From Rhizophagus irregularis (taxonomy: Eukaryota; Glomeromycota; Glomeromycetes; Glomerales; Glomeraceae): DNA of 64,000 bases. The DNA lies in NCBI RefSeq assembly GCF_026210795.1, contig NC_089440.1:1-64000 (forward strand), in the 5' to 3' direction. Under the pieces are notes generated by a model that saw nothing but the letters and a program-made list of their open reading frames with translations, was not told the origin of the DNA and did no database searches. This document shows positions 12,321 through 23,522 of this stretch, one piece after another; position 1 is the first letter of the stretch, and the number at the start of each line of letters is the position of its first letter. The translations under genes were made by a program, and so were the position numbers.

Positions 12321-12564
12321 TAAGGTTGCTTGTCTAAACCTCTTCAAAATCCTACGATTAGTTTTGTCAAAATTTTACTATAGATTTATTATAGTTTCGG
12401 CAGAGTTTTAGCAGTTTTGGCATTTATAATAAGTTTCGGCAGTTTCGCTTTTTTCCAAAGTTTCGCCAGTTTTTTAATATAACTTTAATATAGTTTCAGC
12501 AGAATTTCACTTTTCGGTGAAACGCCATTTTGCCTAAACCCCTAGGTTTCGGCAAGCAACCTTA
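12321..12564. mobile_element. 244-bp hAT-type MITE
   Basis: Inverted ends TAAGGTTGCTTG and CAAGCAACCTTA, with an exact 8-bp target duplication TAACTATT (12313-12320 and 12565-12572). The interior repeats GTTTCGGCAG/TTTTGGCA words. It inserted in the spacer between two mini-exon units. Confidence 0.88.
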
Positions 12565-12785
12565 TAACTATTCATAATATTAAAAAAAAATAAACCAAGT
12601 TCTGAACTTACAAAACTTGGTTTTTTCTATTCTTCAGAAGTCACCCAAATGGCCGAACTTAAAAAAAAAGAAAAAAAAGAACGGTTAGTAACCATTCATA
12701 TTAAAAAAATAAAATAAACTCCAAAGTATTTGTATTTACAAATTTTTGAGCTTCGTACTTCAAAGTTCTCACCTGAAAATTGAAC

Positions 12786-13862
12786 TCTAAGCTCGACCCG
12801 ATGAAACCGTCATCCGGATTACACAAAAAAATTCGATTATATCCGGATTGACTGGATTAATCCGATCAGATAATCCGGATAAACCGGAAACCGGATTGGA
12901 TTTACAAATGATCGGCAATAATTCTGGCCAGAATTCATAACGCCGGCCAGAATTACAAATTGCGTAACATTAAATTTTCATGCCAGCCGATAAAAAATTT
13001 TTTGCCGGTGGCTAAACTATTTTCCGGTTGTCGTGATGTTAATTTCGGCCAGAATTACAAATTTGGCCAAAATTATCCAAGACCACGAAATTTACATAAT
13101 TCCAATTTCATTAAATACTTTTCTTTAAAACAATTTCATATTATTTCAGCATTGTTCTCAGAATATTGTTTAACATTTCTTTGTAAATTAACTAATTATG
13201 AAATTTTAAACAAGATATTTTTATATACAGCTAAAGATTACTATAAATAGTGTTGTTGGGCTTAGTAAGGCAATTTTTTAAGGATTTGTTTCTTCTTTCA
13301 AAAATTAAAGAATCATTTGAATCAAATTATATAACACTAGTTTTAACTTTTAAAAAAAGTTGTTATAATTATATAAATTTATAATATTGAACAATTTTTC
13401 ATTTAAAACAATAATTATTATTTTGTTGAACAAAAATAATATAAAGTTTTTTTTCTTTTCAACGTTTGAATGCGAAATCTAAAATTATTTGTTATTTCGT
13501 TAATGTATAAATTTAAATAAACAAATCTGATACAAACTTCAATAAATAAATTATAATTGGAAAATCTTCTTAAACTTACTGTATTAAAAAGTTTAATATA
13601 ACAAATATAAATTTAATAAATTTTAATAAAAAAATTGGTATTAGGCGCAAAAATAATTAGCCATAATATAATTTAGATATAGGATCAGCAAAATCATTAT
13701 TAATTAAAAAAAAAATAATAAAAAATTTCATCCGGATTCCGGGTCAAACCGGATATTTTTCATCCGGTTTATAATCCGGATGAAAACCGTGAAAATCCGG
13801 ATATCTGAAAAAAAAAAAAATCCGGATCAATCCGGATTGATCCGGATACGGGTCGAGGCACT
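12786..13862. mobile_element. 1.1-kb hAT-type non-autonomous element rich in CCGGAT
   Basis: Flanked by an exact 8-bp duplication AATTGAAC (12778-12785 and 13863-13870). Ends are inverted around GCTCGACCCG / CGGGTCGAGGC, followed by many subterminal TCCGGAT and ATCCGGAT words at both ends, typical hAT subterminal binding-site clusters. The middle contains repeats of GCCAGAATTA and an open frame of 96 codons at 12960-13250 with no family resemblance, which I treat as chance. A related CCGGAT-rich remnant lies at 34840-34985. Confidence 0.82.
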
Positions 13863-14096
13863 AATTGAACCTATAAAAAAAAAGTAAAAAAAGTGAAAAG
13901 GATATATATATATATATATGTTAATCTTACTAAAATATTAAATTTTTATAAAAATCTTAATTTAGACTAATTCCAAAAATCGGCACATATGTTTTCGCAA
14001 AAAATATTTGATATTTATATCCTATTAACATATTAAATTTATTAATGTAATAATAAAAACAATCAAATTTTAATATTAACTGGTAAATAGTAATTA

Positions 14097-14909
14097 CAGT
14101 CAACTCTCTTTATAGTCACATATTTGGGACAGTCCATATTTGGTGATTATAAAGAGATGTGACTATATAAAAAATTTCTTATATTAGTATATCATAATTC
14201 CGGCCAAAAATTAACATAATTTTAGCCAAAATTATACTCGAAACTTTATTGTATCGTAACTCCGCCAATATTAATCGTAGAGAGATGATCTTACCGCCAT
14301 TCGATTCGTCTTGATGAGACGGTTCTAATGGTATAAGATACATCGAAATCTAATCACTAGATTAATTTCCGAAATTAAAAAATATTAAATGGTTTTTAAG
14401 TAGTAACTCCGTCAATATTGATCACAGAGAGATGAGCTTACCACCATTCGATTCGTCTTGATGAGGCGATTCCAACGAGCTATTAATCGTCTTTCTACAA
14501 TCACTAGGTACTGAGAAATTTAGCAAAATGTTAAATGGCGCAGTAAATGTAAATTAAGAAATATAATAATGCCGATGCTTAACATTTTGTTGAATAACTC
14601 ATCAGCTAGTGATCGCAAAAGGATAAAACTACCACCATACGATTCATCTCAGTGAGACGATTCTAACAAGCTATGATACATCTTTGTACGATTATTAGAT
14701 GCCAAGTTATTTAATATATTCTTTATATAACTGTGATTATAAACGGTTCTTTTTAATATAAGATTTTGAGGATAGGTGTGATAGTGACTATAGATAGATT
14801 GTGACTATATAGGATAGTTTTTAATAATAAAGTGTTTTGAACATTCAACTGGTGTGACTATATAGTAGAATGTGACTATAACGGGAGTGACTATAGAGGG
14901 AGTTGACTG
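14097..14909. mobile_element. Tc1/mariner-like MITE, 813 bp
   Basis: Inverted ends CAGTCAACTCTCTTTATAGT and ACTATAGAGGGAGTTGACTG, each flanked by TA (TA duplication is the mariner signature). GTGACTATA words recur in both subterminal regions. The interior holds three copies (about 14290, 14430, 14630) of a module with CTTACCACCATTCGATTCGT then GATGAGACG, which is also present in the foldback element at 18330-19452. No coding capacity. Confidence 0.85.
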
Positions 14910-14949
14910 TATTTTATTATTAAGACGTATATTATTTAAATAGATTGAT

Positions 14950-17176
14950 GTATTCCATATTTCTCTTTTAAAAAAGTATTTTATTAACTGTTTCTGCTTT
15001 TAATCTATTCCTTTCAGAAGTTATTTGGTTACCGGCATTATTAAAAAGTCGTTCACTACAGAATTCCCAGATATTTACATGCAACTTTAAACAATGTTGG
15101 AAACTTTTCCCTATTATCTATCCACCATTTGAAAATATCAGTATCAGGAGAAGCTTGAGATGTGCAAAAATTATCTAAATATTGAGTTAATTCATTATCA
15201 GTTGATAAATGTATTTGAGGACCAAATATCCTACTTGAAAAAGATTGAGATCGTGATTGAAATAATAGATAAATTTGTATAAATATGTCATTATCTTTAT
15301 ATTCTTTATATTCTGTATTCAATAAAAGTTTTGCTAGTTTCTGTAATTCATTAAACCAACCATATATCGTTTTAGATTTAGGATCTAATAAACTGGCTAA
15401 TAAAGTAGAATTTGGCGAAATATTCCAATATTCAAAAAGAGCATCATAAATTCCTTTTTTTGATTGAATTAATTATAGAATTAATATCATCATCAGATGA
15501 TAATGGTGAATATTCCACAAATTCATCCTCAATCTTCAAGTGTAAATTTTTTTCGTTATTTTCCTCATTATTTTCTATTTTAATTAATGGTTAAATTAGT
15601 AATTATTATTGTTATAATATAACATGATATTTATTAGAAAATAATTTAATATAATAATTGTTTACCATCACTATTTACCAAAATGTTTGGATCTGGTGTA
15701 TAATCATATTTAAGTATTTGGATTGAAGAAAAAATTAAAGAAAGTGTGCAATATTTTTGACCTTCAAGAAACTGGGTAGCACTTTATTTCAATTGAAGTT
15801 AATGTTTCAATCAACTTATCAAGTAATTTCCATTCAATATCACTTAACATTAATGCTGTTAATCGTTGATAATTTTTTCTTGCTTCATAATCTGTTTCCA
15901 AGCTAAGTGTAACACATAAATAGTTTATTAGTTTTTTTAATTTTTTTAACTATTTCCAGGAAGCTAATTTTGATCCCCAACATGTTGGTACCTCTGTAAT
16001 TGTTCTAAGATCTTTAATGGTTTGTTTTTTTCATGTTGATTGTTTTCATCAACATTTTCATTATTTTCCACAGAAGGTAATAATCCAGTTTTATTAGCTA
16101 TTCATTCTTTTTGTTTAATTATTTCTCTTTGAGCATCTTTTAACCTTTCTATTTGCTTAGGTGATTCAAAAAACTGGTTTAATTTTGCATATTTTTGAAG
16201 ATATAGTTTTATTTGTTTTAATCCTTTAAATATGCAAAGCTGAAGAGTATATGCTGAGCATGCTACTCTACTTACACCATCTTATTCATTAATTGCCTTA
16301 ACCATATTACTCCCATTATCTGTTACTGCTACATTTACCTTTTTTTCTAATCCCAAAACCTTTAACTTTTCTTGAATAGTTTCGCAAATATGAGTTCTGG
16401 TATGTGGATATGAAATTTTTTCTACATATACCAATATATCATATAATTTCATTTCCTGAGTTAACCAATGATACGTTATACCAATATATCCAGTTTTAGC
16501 TCTTAAGGTCCAAAGATCAGTGGTAATAAAAGCATAAATGCAAATTTCTTCAATGTAATTCTTCATTAATTCAACTGTTATTTTATATCCACATCCTATA
16601 TTTCATTTTAGAGTCGCATAACATGGTGGAATAAATGCTGGATTTATATTATTTATCATTTGCTTAAAACCTTTTTCTCGCACTGTATTAAAAGGTAATC
16701 TATCTGTAACAATCCAATCTGCTACTCCATTACGCAATTTTTGTTGTAATGGTTCCTTATATGGTGTAACTTTTTTAAATTATTCATCAACTTTTAATTG
16801 CTAGTAATGTAAAATTTAAAATTAATATATTTGCAGATCTGTTTTAATTATGCAAATCAATACGTACTTCAGATTTTTTTTCATATTCCTTATGAATATT
16901 ATTAATATAATATATCATAGTACTTGTTTGTGTTTTATAGATACAACTATATTCGCATTCATCACCATTGTCATTATTATTATACCTGCAATATGCACGA
17001 TCATTTGTTTTAGCCTGAAAAAACTTTCATACAAAACTTGTTTTTCTAGTATTAGAAATCCATTGTAGTTCTTGTTCTTCTTGTTCTTCTATTTGCGTAA
17101 TATTGCATTGTTTTTTAGATAAATGTGAAATTTCTTTTCTTTTAACACGCTTTTTTGAACCTGAAATATTTGCCAT
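14950..17176 (-). pseudogene. hAT transposase with C-terminal dimerisation domain, broken
   Basis: From an ATG at about 17176 on the minus strand (MANISGSKKRVKRKE), a Lys/Arg-rich start leads into a BED-like region with AYCRYN. The core lies at 16566-16282, with TTDLWTLRAKTGYIGITYHW and VTDNGSNMVKAI, the latter holding the catalytic Asp. The C-terminal dimerisation segment at 15322-14960 has ASPDTDIFKWWIDN, KFPTLFKVACKYL and then, one frame over, CSERLFNNAGNQITSERNRL. Domain order is complete for a BED-hAT transposase, but several frameshifts and stops break it. Confidence 0.82.
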
Positions 17177-18020
17177 TTAAAAGTATATAATATATTTTTT
17201 GCGATATTTTTTGCGAATAAGGAAATTTTAACACCAATAATATTGTAATATAAAATTACTTGCACATAGTTGACAATTAAAGAAAGTAGAAATTCGCTTA
17301 ATTTCCATAAATTACAAATATATTTTTAATTTTTGTTTGATCGACCAATATATGATTATATATTTCAATCAATTAGTTTGATATCGATGATTGGTTAGCT
17401 TAATTGATTGTACATTTAGCCAATTATAATTAATTGGATTTAAAATCATATGATCAATGATCAATCAAATTAATCAATCATCGATCATAATCAATATAAT
17501 TAAATTCCCTATGTGTGTCAGATCAGCCGATTTGTCATATGACTGAAAGTTTTTATTTCGACCAGTGCACAGAGAAATACTACTAATAATTTTTACATTA
17601 AAATTGAATTTGGTATGAAAGTTTGAAATAAGAAAGTTTAAACTTCATTTTCTCATCAACCAAAGCTTATATTGAAATAAAAATGCAACTATTAGATTCC
17701 TTGCAATTATGAGATTTAAATAATGGTCTTTTGACCAGATTTTCGCCAAAATTTTCCCATTCCATTTTTAAAAATCACCACATGCACAGTTGCCGTAAAT
17801 ACGAAAAAAATTGCCTTTTTGGTAAAAAAGTCTCCAGTTAATCTTTATATTATTATTGTACTTGTACATGTATATGAACATGAACATGTACAGTACATGT
17901 ACATGTACAGAGAAAGTGAACATTCACTATGGAAACTTTTTGCGCTGAGTTTAACTGTGCTGCTCAAAAAGAATGTTAACTTGACAGATCATGAAATAGT
18001 ATGTTGATCATTTTTTATTA
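17177..18020. other. Intergenic stretch, no gene seen
   Basis: Between 17334 and 17505 many GATCAAT/ATTGATC words form imperfect inverted repeats. At 17860-17910 there is an ACATGTACATG tract. The open frame at 17819-18007 runs through that tract and is not convincing. Confidence 0.5.
17554..17567. other. Solo CACTA-type terminus
   Basis: TATTTCGACCAGTG is the same end sequence as the right terminus of the large CACTA element (CCTATTTCGACCAGTG, ending 63815). No matching left end was found nearby, so this is probably a remnant. Confidence 0.45.
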
Positions 18021-18024
18021 AAAT

Positions 18025-20098
18025 GTGAAAAAAAAAAAATTTTTTTTTTAATCAAAAACGTCAAAAATTTGATTGAAAAATCAAAAAAAATTAATTTTTT
18101 TTAATCAAAACGTCAGACTTGACGTTTTTGTGATTGAAAAATCAAAAAAAAAATAATTTTTTTTAATCAAAATGTCAGACTTGACGTTTTTGTGATTGAA
18201 AAATCAAAAATAATTGATTTTTTTTAATCAAAAACGTCAAAATAATTGATTTTTTTAATCAACTTGACATTTTTGTGATTAAAAAATCAAAAAAAAATGA
18301 TTTTTTTAATCAAAAACGTCAGACTTGACTAAAGCTCCGAACAGTTCCGGTTTGAACCGGGAACTGATCCGGAACCAGCAAAAAATTCGGTTCGGTTCTT
18401 GGTTCGGTTTTGGACTTGAAACCGTCCGGTTCGGTTCGGTTCTATCTGAAATTAAGAAAAAATGCGAAAAACGAATATACGACTATCCAGTGATCGTACA
18501 AGGACGAGCCATAGCTCGTTGGAATCCTCTCATCGAGACGCGTCGAATGGTGGTAAAATCAAGTCTCTAGCATCGATACATCACGAGATAGCACATGGTG
18601 AGTGTTTCTTAAAAAATTTGCATTAGAAAACGATCCATTGATGCTAGAGACATGAATTTACCACCATTCGACGCATCTCGACGAGACGAATCTAATGAGC
18701 TGTAATTCGTCTTTTTACAATCACTGGATGGTCGTGTATTCGTTTTTTCGCATTTTTTTTAAATTTTCGAATGTCAAAAATTAAAATTCCGATACAAGCG
18801 ATTAAACGGCATCTATTGATCACACAAAGACGAATTTTAGCTCATTGGATTCGTCTCACTGAGACGAGTCGAATGGTGGTAAAATGATGTCACTAGCATC
18901 GATAGATCGTTTTCTAATGCGAATTGTTTAAGAAACACTCACCATGGGCTATCTCACGATCTATCCATGCTAGAGACTTGATTTTACCACCATTCGACTC
19001 GTCTTAGTGAGACGAATCCAATGAGCTAAAATTTGTCTTTGTGTGATCAATAGATGCCGTTTAATAGCTTGTATCGGAATTTTAATTTTTGACGTTTAAA
19101 AATTTAAAAAAAAATGCGAAAAAACGAATACACGACCATCCAGTGATTGCAAAAAGACGAATTATAGCTCATTAGATTCGTCTCGTTGAGATGCGTCGAA
19201 TGGTGGTAAATTCATGTCTCTAGCATCAATGGATCGTTTTCTAATACAAATTTTTTAAGAAACACTCACCATGTTCTATCTCGTGATGTATCGATGCTAG
19301 AGACTTGATTTTACCACCATTCGACGCGTCTCGATGAGAGGATTCCAACGAGCTATGGCTCGTCCTTGTACGATCACTGGATGGTCGTGTATTCATTTTT
19401 TCGCATTTTTCTTAATTTCGGATAGAACTGAACCGACCCGTTCGGAGCTTTAGACTTGACGTTTTTGTGATTAAAAAATCAAAAAAAAATGATTTTTTTA
19501 ATCAAAAATGTCAGACTTGACGTTTTTGTGATTAAAAAATCAAAAAAAATGATTTTTTTAATCAAAAACGTCAGACTTGACGTTTTTGTGATTAAAAAAT
19601 CAAAAAAAAATGATTTTTTTGATCAAAAACGTCAGACTTGACGTTTTTGTGATTAAAAAATCAAAAAAAAATGATTTTTTTGATCAAAAACGTCAGACTT
19701 GACGTTTTTGTGATTAAAAAATCAAAAAAAAATGATTTTTTTGATCAAAAACGTCAGACTTGACGTTTTTGTGATTAAAAAATCAAAAAAAAATGATTTT
19801 TTTGATCAAAAACGTCAGACTTGACGTTTTTGTGATTAAAAAATCAAAAAAAAATGATTTTTTTGATCAAAAACGTCAGACTTGACGTTTTTGTGATTAA
19901 AAAATCAAAAAAAAATGATTTTTTTGATCAAAAACGTCAGACTTGACGTTTTTGTGATTAAAAAATCAAAAAAAAATGATTTTTTTGATCAAAAATGTCA
20001 GACTTGACGTTTTTGTGATTAAAAAATCATTTTTTTTTGATTTTTATTAGCTAAGAACGTCAGACTTGACGTTTTTGTTATTAAAAATCAAAAAAAAA
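18025..20098. repeat. 61-bp palindromic satellite
   Basis: Tandem units carrying GTCAGACTTGACGTTTTTGT, then GATTAAAAAATC and an A-tract/T-tract. The period is exactly 61 bp across 19560-20030; the left part (18025-18329) is more diverged. Each unit contains two short palindromes (AAACGTCAGACTTGACGTTT and GATTTTTTAATC). The array is interrupted once, by the foldback element at 18330-19452. Confidence 0.9.
18330..19452. mobile_element. 1.1-kb foldback element, hAT-type target duplication
   Basis: An almost complete inverted repeat: the left half (18330 to about 18890) is repeated in reverse complement in the right half, centred near 18895. Ends are TAAAGCTCCGAACAG and its near complement CCGTTCGGAGCTTTA. 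The flanking 8-bp duplication GACTTGAC (18322-18329 and 19453-19460) is exact, and it lies in the satellite unit, so the insertion target is certain. Six copies of the TCGAATGGTGGTAA module alternate in orientation inside. No credible coding region. Confidence 0.9.
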
Positions 20099-20100
20099 TA

Positions 20101-21945
20101 GTGTACTTTTGTAAAAGTATACTAATAAATTAATAAAAGATTTTTTTATAAACAATATATTGTGTTTAGTGAGATTTATAAAAAAATTTCACAGGTCGAA
20201 ATTAGTTAAATAGGGTATCAATAGGTTATCAATAGGTTATCAATCGGCTATCAATAGGCTACCCTATTGGTAGCCTATTGAACTTGCGCCATAATCCGTC
20301 ACAAATCGGGCAGGCTGATTGATAACCTATTGATAACCTATTAATACCTTATTGATAACCAATTTGATAAAAATACCAATAGGATACTAATAGGTTATCA
20401 ATAAGTTATTAATTGGCTAACAATCAGCCTGCCTGATTGGTGACGGATTATGGCGCAAGTTCAATAGGCTACCAATAGGGTAGCCTATTGATAGCCGATT
20501 GATAACCTATTGATAACCTATTGATACCCTATTTAACTAATTTCGACCTGTGTTTAATGAGACTTTTTTTTAATAATAGTTTGGTATAAAAAAATTTTCT
20601 AGGATTTTTTTTTTTTAATAATATAATGGTATAGTACAATAGATAGATATAATAAAATTTTCTGGGATTTATTTTAATAACAATAGGTATGATAACATTT
20701 TTGGTGATTTTTTTTTAATATTAAACAATAGATTGGTATCATAGTACAATAGATTTATTTAATAAGATTTTTGTGATTTTTTTAATAACAATAAATTGGT
20801 AATAACAATCATTAACTTATTAAGTTAATAATTGTTTTTTAGTAAAATTTTTTCCAGTAATACTAATACTACTAATAGGTAATAGATAACTTAATAAACT
20901 TTTATAAAATAGATTAAGATATATAAAAAAAATTTGAGATTTTTTTAACAATAGATTGGTATAGTACAATAAATAGATATAAAAAAATTTTCTGAATTTT
21001 TTTTTTTAATAATAGATTGATATAAATATATTTTCTGAACTTTTTTTTTAACAATAGAGTCATTAGATCAATATAAAAAACTTTTTGATAACAACAGATT
21101 GGTATATTATAACTTATAATGGATAGATATAAAGAATTTTCTAAGATTTTTTATTAATACAATAGATCAGTTTCTGGAATTTTTTATGACAAATTAATTG
21201 GTATAGTACAAAAGATATTAAGTATAAAATTTCTTGGGATTTATTTTAACAACAATAGGTATGATAAAATTTTTGGTGACTTTTTTTTAATAACAATAGA
21301 TTGGTAATAGACAATTATTACTGCGACTAGTAATTATTGAAAACCAATATGATTTGCCAATTCATTATCAGTTCAGTTTTTAATGTTTTTGCAACATTTT
21401 TTATTGTCTATTACCAATCTATTGTTATTAAAAAAAACACAAAAAATTTTATTAAATCAATCCATTGTACTATACCATCCATTGTACTACGATACCAATC
21501 TATTATTGTTATTAAAAAAAATAATCACCAAAAATTTAGCATACCTATTGTTATTAATATAAATCTCAGAAAATTTTATTATATCTATCTATTGTACTAT
21601 ACCATTAAAAAAATCTTGGAAAATTTTTTTATTAACCTTATTAAATGTAATCTATTGTTTTATTTATATTACTTATCAGTAATATTAGTGTTACTGTAAA
21701 CTATAAAAAAAATCTTACTAAAAACAATTATTAACTTCAGTTAATAAGTTAATTGTTTATTACCAATATATTGTTATTAAAAAAAAATCATAGAAAATTT
21801 TTTTATACCAAACTATTATTAAAAAAAAATCTCATTAAATTTTTTTATAAATCTCACTAACACAATCTATTGTTATAAAAAATCTTTTATTAATTTATTA
21901 GTATACTTTCAAAAATAAACTCACTCACTATATCCAAAAGTACAC
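20101..21945. mobile_element. 1.8-kb TA-flanked foldback element
   Basis: Starts GTGTACTTTTG and ends CAAAAGTACAC, each next to TA. About 700 bp at the left (GTATACTAATAAATTAATAA, then repeated ATAGATTGGTAT and CAATAGATAGATATAA words) is mirrored at the right. The open frame at 21337-21699 lies wholly in the AT-rich arm and has no family signal. The left arm is interrupted by the palindromic element at 20190-20552. TA flanks suggest mariner-type mobilisation, but this is inference. Confidence 0.75.
20190..20552. mobile_element. CACTA-type palindromic MITE
   Basis: A 363-bp near-perfect palindrome with ends CACAGGTCGAAATTAG / CTAATTTCGACCTGTG and a 3-bp duplication TTT on both sides. Both features fit CACTA elements. 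The terminus is close to that of the large CACTA here (CACTRGTCGAAATAGG), so that transposase could mobilise it. Subterminal regions repeat AATAGGTTATC and GGCTATC words. Confidence 0.8.
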
Positions 21946-22049
21946 TAGTTATATTATTGAGCTTTTATATTGCTATGATCTTTATGCAACATAAAAATTC
22001 ATTATACTCACTATTATACTTGTACTATCACATTGCACAGATGCTACAC

Positions 22050-22640
22050 ATGAATTTTAGGACTACCATTAGAACCACATAGTCAAGAGGAATCCAATGG
22101 TGGTAATTTTGTCTCAATCTGACCTCTGGATAGCGAGAAAGTTAAGAAAATACTAGAATATTATAATAAAAGAATGCTAATTAAGAGTGTGAATAGTACA
22201 TAATACTAAATTAAAGCGTTTATTAACATGGAAGATAATCATATCAAATATTAGTTAAATAATGAAATATATTTATTTTCTGTTCCTCTTTCAAAATAAA
22301 AAAAATTTTACTTTTTACTATCCTTTAAACTGTAGGGGCTAAAATTAATTTTAAAAATTTTTGAATTTTTAAAATATCTTAAGATCTAGTGATCATAGAA
22401 AAATGAAATTATATTTGTTAGATTCCTCTTATTAAGGCGCATTTAATGGTAATAAAATCATAACTCTAAAATTGATAAATAAAAGGTTATATTAATTTAT
22501 AAATTTTTAGATTTTATAAGTTATCCTGTCACATAATATTTGTAGAAGGACAATTTTATTTTTATCAGATTCTCCTCATTAAGACGCATCAAATGGTGGT
22601 AATTTTATATTTCTAGGGTTAATAGATAAAAAGATATTTC
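22050..22640. repeat. Degenerate array of the AATGGTGGTAA module
   Basis: Three diverged copies, near 22080-22110, 22425-22460 and 22567-22600, keep GAATCCAATGGTGGTAAT-like, GCGCATTTAATGGTAATAAA and GACGCATCAAATGGTGGTAA. They are the same module as in the 14.1 and 18.3 kb elements. No element ends are recognisable. Confidence 0.6.
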
Positions 22641-23225
22641 AATTTAAAAAATTTAGCTACTATTTGTTATAATTTGTTGATCATTTACCTTTAAAAAATC
22701 ATTAATCAAATTGAACTTTTTTTTCAATTTTTACTTAGAAAATACTATAGAATTTATTACAAAAATATTGGTTTATGTAATAAAATATTTTAAGGTATTT
22801 AAAAGTGTCTTTAATTAAAAAACAAAATTGCAGGCAAATTTGGCTGCAAAATAGTTTAAGGGATAAATTGCATTCGTGATATCAAAAAAACTTACCATCA
22901 TTCTTTTTGCCGGGGTCTGTACTAATTTAAAAAGATTTTAATTTTGGCACGGCACTCTTTTTTCATATTAAAAAACGTATGGCCTAGACGCTAACATTTG
23001 AATATATAAAGTTAATATTCAAATATACATGCGTTGTACAACAAGTTCTAAAACATAGATGATGTACTACTGTAACTTTAAATAAAATAAATAAAATCAA
23101 ATGATTTACTAAAATCAACTAGCCCAGTAACACCCGAAAAAATCATCCACTTATCGTCCGAACAAAGAGGTACAGATTTACTGAATAGGAAAAAATAGAA
23201 CTTTGTTTTGTATCGGGGAATCTTA
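22641..23225. other. AT-rich intergenic stretch, nothing recognised
   Basis: No gene, repeat array or clear hairpin seen in this stretch. Confidence 0.5.
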
Positions 23226-23405
23226 CCACACTACCCTGTCACAATGTAAATAGTACTTTAAACGTGGTAGTACAGGTGACATATAATACGGGTGACAAAT
23301 AGAGATCAGGCTAGTAAAAGTCTCCAAAATATGAATCTTGACCCTAAAAAAATGTAAACAGGTCAGCACGTGATTATGTGACAAAATCATCACAGGGTAG
23401 TGTGG
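23226..23405. mobile_element. 180-bp MITE, PIF/Harbinger-like
   Basis: Perfect 14-bp inverted ends CCACACTACCCTGT / ACAGGGTAGTGTGG flanked by TTA on each side. TTA duplications of 3 bp are typical of PIF/Harbinger elements. It lies 118 bp upstream of the Smr-Sel1 gene start, in what would be its promoter. Confidence 0.72.
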
Positions 23406-23522
23406 TTATTAAGGAGAGACAGGTCATTTTATACAGTACTACAGATGCGTAACAAAAAATAATTCATCTCTCTCTTTTTTGTAATTTCCATTTTATCATT
23501 CAGTATCATCGTTGTATTTATA

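Larger units (their letters stand above)
12040..13890 (-). pseudogene. Tandem array of mini-exon-like units
   Basis: On the minus strand, four exon-like blocks of 45-47 nt each sit between an acceptor-like TTTTTTATAG or TTTTAAG and a donor-like GTAAGT, GTATAT or GTAAAT. They are separated by about 90-nt AT-rich spacers that share TTAGTAACCATTCAT-type sequence, so whole exon-plus-intron units were duplicated. The blocks lie at about 12154-12110, 12281-12230, 12660-12612, and a fourth broken by the insertion at 12786-13862. In one frame they read as variants of SASQVGLPNSEERKK and LDRLSKNENLKIK; two carry internal stops. I do not recognise the parent gene. It appears to be a decayed repeat-exon gene. 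Confidence 0.5.

Noticed and set aside
12960-13250. 96-codon ORF in the CCGGAT element
   Set aside because: No family resemblance, and it lies within a non-autonomous element.
14290-19360. Hammerhead ribozyme in the repeated module (CTTGATGAGACG)
   Set aside because: It resembles CTGATGA, but no GAAA core or matching stems are found at the required spacing.
18025-20098. CRISPR-like array
   Set aside because: The repeats are contiguous 61-bp satellite units with no variable spacers, in a eukaryotic subtelomere.
21337-21699. 120-codon Ile/Tyr/Phe-rich ORF
   Set aside because: Lies entirely within the AT-rich arm of a foldback element; composition explains it.
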